Translations under genes and position numbers: made by a program
Origin: Pseudomonadota bacterium
Lineage (GTDB): Bacteria > Pseudomonadota > Gammaproteobacteria > Xanthomonadales > Rhodanobacteraceae
Assembly (NCBI GenBank): GCA_021798675.1
Contig: JAJZGE010000132.1
Coordinates: 1 to 6,058, forward strand
Length of the DNA stretch: 6,058 bases
Direction of reading: 5' to 3'
The notes under the pieces: model-generated
What the model saw: only the letters and a program-made list of their open reading frames with translations
Told to the model about the DNA's origin: nothing
The model's database searches: none
Shown: in pieces, positions 1-5,118 of the stretch
How positions within the stretch are numbered: the first letter of the stretch is position 1
How the letters are laid out: each line of letters begins with the position of its first letter

Positions 1-1573
1 GCAGCGCGGCCTGCCGCCGCTCGACGGCATCCCGGTGGCGCAGCTGTCGCCGGCCAACCGGGTCAACTACGCGGTCTACCGCGAGCAGATCGCCAACCTG
101 CTCGCTGACCAGCGCTTCGACAACTGGCAGATGCCGTTCAACAGCGACTCGGCCTTCTGGTCCGACATCGGCTACGCGCTGGGCGGCGACAATTTGCGCA
201 CGGCCGCCGACTACCACAGGTACCTCGAACGCCTGAGCCAGATCCCGGCGTATTTCAGGCAGCAGATCGCCAACATGCGGCTTGGCCTGAAGCGCGGCTT
301 CAGCGTGCCGCGCGCCGTGCTCAGCGGGCGCGATGCATCGATCGCCGCCGTCGCCGGGCTGCGCGATCCGACCCAGAGCACGTTCTATGCGCCGTTCAAG
401 CAGCTGCCGGCGTCGATCCCGGTTGACCAGGCGCAGGCGCTGCAGGGCGAGGCGGTGCAGCGCATCCGCGACCAGGTGATCCCGGCCTACGCCAGGCTGC
501 TGACGTTCTTCCGCAACGAGTACGTGCCGCAGGCGCGCACCACGCTGGCCGCCGAGGCGCTGCCGGACGGCAAGGCGTATTACCGCCAGCAGATCCGCGA
601 ATACACCACGCTGGATCTGAGTCCCGACGCGATCCACCGGATTGGCCTCGAGCAGGTGGCGAAGATCCACGCGCAGATGCTGCAGGTGATGCAGCAGTCC
701 GGCTTCAAGGGCAGCTTTGCGCAGTTCCTGCAGTTCCTGCGCAGCGACCCGCAGTTCTACGCCAGGACGCCGCAGGAGCTGCTTGACCGCAGCGCCTGGG
801 TGGCCAAGGAAGTGGACGGTCAGCTGGCGAAATTCTTCGGTCACCTGCCGCGCGCGCGTTTCACCATCGAGCCGGTGCCCGCGGCCATCGCCCCGTACTA
901 CACCTCCGGCCGCGGCGGCCCGGACGTCTATCTGGTCAACACCTACGACCTGAAGTCGCGGCCGCTCTACAACCTGCCCGCGCTGACCCTGCACGAGTCG
1001 TATCCCGGCCACGCGCTGCAGCTGGAGCTGGCCGCGGAGGATCGCAGCCAGCCTGCGTTCCGCCGCGACAGCTACATCTCCGCCTATGGCGAAGGCTGGG
1101 CGCTGTACTCGGAATACCTCGGCAATGCCATGGGCATCTACCAGACGCCGTACCAGCAGTTCGGCTTTCTCAGCTACCAGATGTGGCGCGCCTGCCGGCT
1201 GGTGGTCGATACCGGCATCCATCACCTGGGCTGGACGCGGCAGCAGTCGATCGACTATCTCAGCGCCAACACCGCGCTGTCCGAGCGCGAAATCGCCAAC
1301 GAGGTGGACCGCTACATCAGCTGGCCGGGACAGGCGCTGTCGTACGAGCTCGGCTACCTGAAGATCCGCGAGCTGCGCAGCAAGGCGGAACAGGCGCTGG
1401 GGCCGAAGTTCAACCTGCGCCACTTTCACGACACCGTGCTGCAGATCGGCTCGGTGCCGCTGCCGGTGCTGCAGCAGCGCATCGACCGCTTCATCGCCGA
1501 GGGCGGCCCGGAGCCGGACTACGGCTGCGCTTGCGCGAAGCGGAAGCGGGCCTCGACGAAGCCTTCCGGCTGA
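1..1573 (+). CDS. DUF885 family protein, putative metallopeptidase-like (5' partial)
   Basis: The reading frame is open from the window edge (first full codon at base 2) to TGA at 1571-1573, so the true start and any signal peptide lie upstream. The GTG at 35 is internal, because family-like sequence (LPPLDGIPVAQLSPANR) runs through it. About 523 residues are visible. DUF885 proteins are usually around 580-610 aa and often exported, so roughly 60-90 residues are probably missing. Numbering from base 35, the key motif is HESYPGH (residues 320-326), followed by EGWALYSEYLG (353-363). An HExxxxH motif with a downstream Glu suggests metal binding and peptidase-like chemistry, but the family's substrate is not established and the peptidase role is inference. 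The tail is basic and contains a CAC triplet. The gene is followed by a 75-bp gap with a fresh promoter-like region, so it is probably not in an operon with the toxin-antitoxin genes. Family assignment is confident; function is not. Confidence 0.88.
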   Translation, partial: QRGLPPLDGIPVAQLSPANRVNYAVYREQIANLLADQRFDNWQMPFNSDSAFWSDIGYALGGDNLRTAADYHRYLERLSQIPAYFRQQIANMRLGLKRGFSVPRAVLSGRDASIAAVAGLRDPTQSTFYAPFKQLPASIPVDQAQALQGEAVQRIRDQVIPAYARLLTFFRNEYVPQARTTLAAEALPDGKAYYRQQIREYTTLDLSPDAIHRIGLEQVAKIHAQMLQVMQQSGFKGSFAQFLQFLRSDPQFYARTPQELLDRSAWVAKEVDGQLAKFFGHLPRARFTIEPVPAAIAPYYTSGRGGPDVYLVNTYDLKSRPLYNLPALTLHESYPGHALQLELAAEDRSQPAFRRDSYISAYGEGWALYSEYLGNAMGIYQTPYQQFGFLSYQMWRACRLVVDTGIHHLGWTRQQSIDYLSANTALSEREIANEVDRYISWPGQALSYELGYLKIRELRSKAEQALGPKFNLRHFHDTVLQIGSVPLPVLQQRIDRFIAEGGPEPDYGCACAKRKRASTKPSG

Positions 1574-1599
1574 GCGTGGCGAGCTGCTGGCAGCTGCTA

Positions 1600-1640
1600 C
1601 ACAAATAAAGTAATATTACGTGTAACTTTACAGGGAGAGT
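1600..1640 (+). promoter_or_regulatory. Putative promoter/operator and RBS of the antitoxin gene: two tandem GTAAnnTTAC dyads
   Basis: This AT-rich island in otherwise GC-rich DNA directly precedes the antitoxin. It contains two 10-bp dyads of the form GTAAnnTTAC: GTAATATTAC at 1610-1619 (a perfect palindrome) and GTAACTTTAC at 1622-1631. They are 2 bp apart, 12 bp centre to centre, close to one helical turn. TAATAT at 1611-1616 is a possible -10 element (4 of 6 to consensus), but no good -35 is visible. The purine-rich AGGGAGAG at 1632-1639 is the likely Shine-Dalgarno site, about 10 nt before the ATG at 1649. Antitoxins of this type commonly repress their own operon through palindromes, so the dyads are plausible antitoxin binding sites. 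That assignment is inferred from position and symmetry. Confidence 0.5.
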
Positions 1641-1648
1641 CGCGCGTC

Positions 1649-2062
1649 ATGACTGCCCGCCCCACCCGCATCGCCGAAGGCGCACCACGTTACACGGCAC
1701 CACCGGATGCGCTTGCTGCTCCGGCACTGCGCAGCTTCTTCCGGCTGGCCGACGCGTGGCAGCTGCGCATCGCCGACCAGCGCCGGCTGCTGGGCGATCC
1801 GCCGGAGTCGACCTTCTACAAGTGGAAGCGCCAGCGCGATGGCGCGCTGGGCCGCGATACGCTCGAGCGGATCAGCTACCTGCTCGGCATCTGGAAGTCG
1901 CTGCAGATCCTGTTTCCCGATCCGGCGCAGGCCGACGCGTGGCTGCACAAGCCGAACCAGTCGCCGCTGTTCGGCGGCCACTCCGCGCTGGAGCGCATGC
2001 TGTCGGGCAACGTCGCCGACCTGTATGTCGTGCGCCAGTATCTGGATGCGCAGCGCGGTTGA
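1649..2062 (+). CDS. Xre/MbcA/ParS-family antitoxin (DUF2384 toxin-binding domain) of a Xre-RES pair
   Basis: This 137-aa protein is the predicted antitoxin that binds and neutralises the RES toxin encoded downstream and probably represses the operon. The first 22 or so residues look disordered (Pro/Ala-rich). Residues 25-80 form a helical helix-turn-helix-like region, with STFYKWKR (54-61) as the probable recognition segment. Residues 82-137 match the MbcA/ParS/Xre C-terminal domain: WKSLQILFPDP, then AWLHKPNQSPLFGG (97-110), then a closing helix ending in VRQYLDAQRG. The AWL..PN..LFGG pattern is the hallmark of the family. Start ATG 1649 is supported by the purine-rich site at 1632-1639 and by the AT-rich promoter region just before it. 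The partner toxin gene lies 254 bp downstream on the same strand, much farther than the usual few bases. GC content resembles the neighbours, so recent transfer is not obvious. Confidence 0.9.
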   Translation: MTARPTRIAEGAPRYTAPPDALAAPALRSFFRLADAWQLRIADQRRLLGDPPESTFYKWKRQRDGALGRDTLERISYLLGIWKSLQILFPDPAQADAWLHKPNQSPLFGGHSALERMLSGNVADLYVVRQYLDAQRG

Positions 2063-2316
2063 AGTCGCTCTCATCAAACATCACGCAACCGATGGATCGA
2101 AAGGGCTGAGGAGCGCTTTTGTAGGGCGGGCACTGCCCGCCGCTCTATACATGCAGCACGGATAGAAGCCGGCGGGCGGTGCCCGCCCTACGCAGGCGAA
2201 TAGCCGCCCCGCGGCCATTTTGTTGCGCGACAGCGCGCCGTCGAAGGCGGGGCGATAACGTCCACCAAGGCGAATGCCGCCCTCGCCATGCCCTGTGTGG
2301 GTCCACTGGACTTCCG
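2063..2316 (+). other. Antitoxin-toxin intergenic region (254 bp) containing a REP pair
   Basis: This spacer separates two genes that are normally adjacent or overlapping. Bases 2063-2120 hold no recognisable signal beyond a weak imperfect hairpin (2100-2119). Bases 2121-2191 are the paired REP element. Bases 2192-2316 are GC-rich; I see no convincing -10/-35 pair and no small ORF I would support. The toxin frame is open upstream to a GTG at 2179, but that start would begin inside the REP arm and encode an Arg-rich leader with no family resemblance, so I do not extend the toxin into it. Whether the toxin is made from the antitoxin promoter by readthrough or from its own promoter here cannot be decided from the sequence. 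Confidence 0.6.
2121..2191. repeat. Paired inverted REP element (REPIN/BIME-like), GTAG-headed palindromes
   Basis: Two 22-bp arms face each other around a 27-nt spacer (2143-2169). The left arm (2121-2142) begins with GTAG followed by the palindrome GGCGGGCACTGCCCGCC. The right arm (2170-2191), read on the minus strand, has the same GTAG head and the palindrome GGCGGGCACCGCCCGCC. The arms match at 21 of 22 positions, and the one difference falls in the 3-nt centre between the 7-bp stem halves, so each stem is intact. A GTAG tetranucleotide followed by a palindrome is the described architecture of REP sequences mobilised by RAYT (Y1-type REP-associated tyrosine transposase) proteins, for example the SMAG elements of Stenotrophomonas maltophilia. 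No transposase gene is present here, so this is a non-autonomous copy. In RNA the whole unit could fold as one long hairpin or as two short ones. Confidence 0.88.
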
Positions 2317-3051
2317 ATGCCTGCCGCCACGCCGCCGCTCAAACGCATCCGCTGGAGCCACGCCTGGCGCATCGTGCCCAGCCGATTTCCGCCGGTGGGC
2401 CTGTTCGACCGCATCGCTGATCCGGCCGATCTCGACGCGGTGTTCGCGCTCGAGGCGCTGACCAACCCGCGCCTGCGCGAGGAGATCGGCGCGCTCAAGC
2501 GCGTGCCCAGCGGGCGGCGCCTCAGCGGCCCGGGCTCGACCCCGGTGATGGCCGCGTTCACCCATCTCAACCCGCAGGGCAGCCGCTTCTCCGACGGCAG
2601 CTGGGGCGTGTTCTACGCCGCTCGCAGCGTGGCCACCGCGGTGGAGGAAACCGTCCATCACCGCCAGCGCTTTCTCGCCGCCACCGCCGAACCGGCCTGC
2701 GAGCTGTCCATGCGCTGCTACCGGACCAGCCTCGACAGCAGGCTGCACGATCTGCGCGGCGGCTGGCCGGCGGCGCATGACCCCGACAGCTACGTGGCCA
2801 GCATTGCGCTGGCGCGCGCGCTGCGTGCGGTCGACTCGAACGGGCTGGTCTACGACAGCGTGCGCCACCGCGGCGGCGAATGCCTCGCCGCGTTCTACCC
2901 CGACGTGGTGGCGCCGTGCGTGCAGGCGCAGCACCTGATCTACCGCTGGGACGGCACGCGCATCGCGCAGGTGCTGCAGGTGAACGAGCTGCGGCGCCCC
3001 GCGCCGGACCCGACGCAGGGCGACCCGGCGCCAGGTCGTCCGGCGAGCTGA
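2317..3051 (+). CDS. RES-domain toxin (predicted NAD+-consuming enzyme) of a Xre-RES pair
   Basis: This 244-aa protein is the predicted toxin partner of the upstream Xre/MbcA-type antitoxin. RES-family toxins such as MbcT degrade NAD+ in the cytoplasm and arrest growth. The name reflects conserved Arg, Glu and Ser residues, all with good candidates here: R18 in HAWRIVPSRF, E110 in GVFYAARSVATAVEE (97-111), and S181 in GLVYDSVRHRGGECLAAFYP (176-195). The FSDGSWGVFYAA block (91-102) is typical of the family. I chose ATG 2317 because family-like sequence (RIRWSHAWRI) begins soon after it and a weak GGA lies 6 nt upstream; a longer form from GTG 2179 would read through the REP arm. The Shine-Dalgarno match is poor, which fits low toxin expression. 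The C-terminal 20 residues are Pro/Asp/Gly-rich and probably outside the catalytic fold. No disabling change is seen, so the toxin looks intact. Confidence 0.88.
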   Translation: MPAATPPLKRIRWSHAWRIVPSRFPPVGLFDRIADPADLDAVFALEALTNPRLREEIGALKRVPSGRRLSGPGSTPVMAAFTHLNPQGSRFSDGSWGVFYAARSVATAVEETVHHRQRFLAATAEPACELSMRCYRTSLDSRLHDLRGGWPAAHDPDSYVASIALARALRAVDSNGLVYDSVRHRGGECLAAFYPDVVAPCVQAQHLIYRWDGTRIAQVLQVNELRRPAPDPTQGDPAPGRPAS

Positions 3052-3072
3052 CCATGCCGCGCGAGCGTGCGG

Positions 3073-3297
3073 CTAGGCGACGCCTTTCGCGTGATGGTCG
3101 AACAGCCGCCAGTGGCCGTCGATGCCTTCCACATTGATCAGCGCCTCGGCGCCATCCTGTTGCGCCTTGCGCGCCCGGTGGATGGCGAACCAGAGTGCGT
3201 CCTGCCGGCTCTTGAATTCGCGGTAGCCGTCATTGCTGACGTTCACCAGCCAGGTGCCATTGAGCGATCGCGCAAAGGGAACATCGAAAATGATCAT
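3073..3297 (-). CDS. Small DUF2188-like protein
   Basis: This protein of 74 aa (84 if a TTG at 3327 is used) resembles the DUF2188 family of small bacterial proteins of unknown function. The visible pattern is GTWLVNVSNDGYREF, then a helix with regularly spaced Ala (DALWFAIHRARKAQQDGA), then ALINVEGIDGHWRLF. This beta-beta-helix-beta order, with a late DG turn, is what I recall of DUF2188. There is no signal peptide or membrane segment, so it is probably cytoplasmic. I prefer ATG 3297 because it gives a clean start just ahead of the conserved core; neither start has a clear Shine-Dalgarno site. The gene follows the GGDEF-kinase gene on the same strand after about 165 bp, so it may have its own promoter. 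Its end faces the toxin gene, 21 bp away. It has no evident functional link to either neighbour. Confidence 0.68.
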   Translation of the reverse strand: MIIFDVPFARSLNGTWLVNVSNDGYREFKSRQDALWFAIHRARKAQQDGAEALINVEGIDGHWRLFDHHAKGVA

Positions 3298-3462
3298 GAC
3301 GGGCGACTCGCGGACCACTTTTTTCAAGCCTGCCCAGTGCGCCGTGACCGCGCCGTAAAAGCGCGGCGCGCCGGCATCGGGATGGCTTTACGCCAGCGTG
3401 GTGAATTTTCGCAGCTGCGCAGCCGCCACCAGGGCCTGCGCCGCGCCGCCCCGACCGCCAGC

Positions 3463-5073
3463 CTAAGCGGGCGGCGGCCCGTCCGTCTGCGCCAGCGGCA
3501 GGGTCACCACAAACCGGTTGCCGCTGTCGGCGCCGCCGCCGCTGGCCACCAAGCTGCCGCCGTGCGCCTCGACCAGCTCGCGCACCACGGTCAGCCCAAT
3601 GCTCAGCGCTGTGCCGTTGAAGCCGATCGCATGGGTGTCCTGCGAGAGCATGCCGCCGCTGGTGTCGATCCCGTCATCGCTCAGCGTGATCACCGCCGAC
3701 TCCTCGGTCGTCTCCAGCTGCAGCATGATCTGGCTACCCTCGGGCGCGTACTTCGATGCGTCGGCGAGCAGATTGCAAACGATCTGCGTGAGCCGCACCG
3801 GGTCACCGTCCACTTCCACCGCGGCACCGGCAAGGCGCATCTGGAAGTGCTGCGAACGCAGGCTGATCGCGGGTCGACAGATCTCGACGGCGGCGTCGAC
3901 GCTGCCGACCAGGTTGGTCCGGCGACGTTCGATCCGCAGCTTGCCGGTGCTGATGCGCGAAACGTCTAGCAGGTCGGCGACCAGCCGCGTCATGTGCGTC
4001 AGATGGCTGTCGATGATCGCGTGCATGCGCGGCAGCTCCTTTGCATCCACGTCCATCATCAAGCTGGTCGCCAGCCGGATCGGCGTGAGCGGCGCGCGCA
4101 GCTCGTGCGCCACCTGCGCCAGAAATTCGGTCTGCGTGCGCCGCGCCTGTTCCGCCACCTGTGAATCCTGGGCGTACAGCGTGCGCTCGACGAACTGCTC
4201 GTGGGCATCGCGCAGAGGCATCGGGTGCTGTGCGGCGTCAGGCCGGGCGTTGTGATCCACACCCGGTGACCCGACTGGGGATTGCGTAGCGGACTCATCC
4301 GTCGCGTCGCTGCCGTGGACGGCGAAACCGCCTGGGCTGCGTCGCTTGGCGCGATACATGGCGGCGTCCGCGTGGGCGATCAGGGTATGGGCATCGGTGC
4401 CGTCGTCCGGATAAATGCTGATGCCGATGCTCGCGGCCACGCGCAGCACGTGCTCGCCCACGCGCTGGGGCGCGGCGAGCGCGGCGATCACCTGGTCGGC
4501 GATGCGCACCGCGGCGGAGGCGTCAGGCAGTTCCGGCAGCAGGATCAGAAATTCGTCACCGCCGTGACGGCAGACCGTGTCCGCCTCGCGCACCGACGAG
4601 CACAGGCAATGCCCGGTCAGCTTCAGCACCTCGTCGCCCACCGCATGTCCAAGCGTGTCGTTGATCTGCTTGAAGTTGTCCAGGTCGATGAAAAGAATCG
4701 CCACCCGCTGGCCGCTGCGATCCGCCATGGTGGCGGCCTCGGCGAAATGGTTGAACAACACGATGCGATTGGGCAGCCTGGTCAGCACGTCGAGCTGGGC
4801 AGCCTCGGACAACTGCTGCAGCGCCTGTTCGACGCTGTCGACATGAATATGCGCCTCCAGCGCCACCTGCATCAGATGCTCGTTGGCTGCGACAAGTTGC
4901 GCTGCACGGCTGCTGTCCAGCTGGCTCTCCGCCTCGATCAGGCTCTGCTTCAAGCCGCTCAGCACCTTGCGCACCTGATCGACCTGCTGGTGCAGCTGCG
5001 CCAGCTCGCGCGCCGCCAGTGCCACGGCGGTTGCGCTGTCGTTGCAGGGGTTGCTCATGGCAGCGTCCATCAT
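3463..5073 (-). CDS. Soluble GGDEF diguanylate cyclase fused to a HisKA/HATPase histidine kinase module
   Basis: This 536-aa protein has no membrane segment, PAS, GAF or receiver domain. Residues 15-92 form a predicted coiled coil. Residues 93-245 are a GGDEF domain: DVLTRLPNR (95-103), FIDLDNFKQINDTLGH (128-143, metal-site Asp near 130), active-site GGDEF (171-175) and RxxD (R162-D165) five residues before it, the inhibitory c-di-GMP site. It should make c-di-GMP from two GTP. After a polar linker (250-290) comes HisKA with phospho-acceptor His323 in HELRAPL. Next is an HATPase with altered boxes: N434 LLAD where NLLxN is usual, DDGID for DxGxG, and TALSIGL for GGLGIGL. Kinase activity is therefore doubtful. 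The gene starts 45 bp after the KaiC-like gene, so the two are probably co-transcribed. ATGs at 5073, 5070 and 5058 are all possible starts; only 5058 has a weak GGA upstream. Confidence 0.9.
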   Translation of the reverse strand: MMDAAMSNPCNDSATAVALAARELAQLHQQVDQVRKVLSGLKQSLIEAESQLDSSRAAQLVAANEHLMQVALEAHIHVDSVEQALQQLSEAAQLDVLTRLPNRIVLFNHFAEAATMADRSGQRVAILFIDLDNFKQINDTLGHAVGDEVLKLTGHCLCSSVREADTVCRHGGDEFLILLPELPDASAAVRIADQVIAALAAPQRVGEHVLRVAASIGISIYPDDGTDAHTLIAHADAAMYRAKRRSPGGFAVHGSDATDESATQSPVGSPGVDHNARPDAAQHPMPLRDAHEQFVERTLYAQDSQVAEQARRTQTEFLAQVAHELRAPLTPIRLATSLMMDVDAKELPRMHAIIDSHLTHMTRLVADLLDVSRISTGKLRIERRRTNLVGSVDAAVEICRPAISLRSQHFQMRLAGAAVEVDGDPVRLTQIVCNLLADASKYAPEGSQIMLQLETTEESAVITLSDDGIDTSGGMLSQDTHAIGFNGTALSIGLTVVRELVEAHGGSLVASGGGADSGNRFVVTLPLAQTDGPPPA

Positions 5074-5118
5074 TGGTGCGGATGCGGCGGGCGAAGTCGC
5101 GGCGAAAGGCCAGTCATG

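Noticed and set aside
1582..1595. AGCTG/CAGCT hairpin just after the DUF885 gene as a terminator
   Set aside because: The stem is only 5 bp and no T-tract follows; it may be chance in GC-rich sequence.
1619..1696. Inverted 8-mers CGTGTAAC (1619-1626) and GTTACACG (1689-1696) flanking the antitoxin start, as a looping operator or RNA stem
   Set aside because: The match stops at 8 bp with a 62-nt loop, and the right copy is inside coding sequence; chance is not excluded. Kept only as a possible half-site note.
1628..2077. Long minus-strand reading frame opposite the antitoxin
   Set aside because: It is a typical high-GC shadow frame with low-complexity Arg/Ala/Gln composition, and the plus-strand frame encodes a recognisable antitoxin.
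2100..2120. Imperfect AAAGGGC/GCGCTTT hairpin followed by T as a terminator of the antitoxin gene
   Set aside because: The stem has a central mismatch and the T residues are largely inside the stem, so it does not meet the pattern of an intrinsic terminator.
2179..2316. Extended N-terminus of the toxin frame from a GTG at 2179
   Set aside because: It would start inside the right REP arm and encode an Arg-rich leader of 46 residues unlike RES proteins. The ATG at 2317 begins just before the family-like sequence.
2188..3055. Minus-strand reading frames opposite the RES gene
   Set aside because: Composition is biased to Arg, Ala and Gly with no recognisable motifs; the opposite strand carries the conserved RES residues in order.
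3349..3370. 7-bp CGCGCCG/CGGCGCG stem-loop between the kinase gene and the DUF2188-like gene
   Set aside because: The stem is perfect but has no T-tract on either strand, and short GC stems are expected often at this base composition.
3067..3969. Plus-strand 300-codon reading frame across the DUF2188-like gene and the end of the kinase gene
   Set aside because: It overlaps two minus-strand genes with clear family motifs and has no domain pattern of its own.
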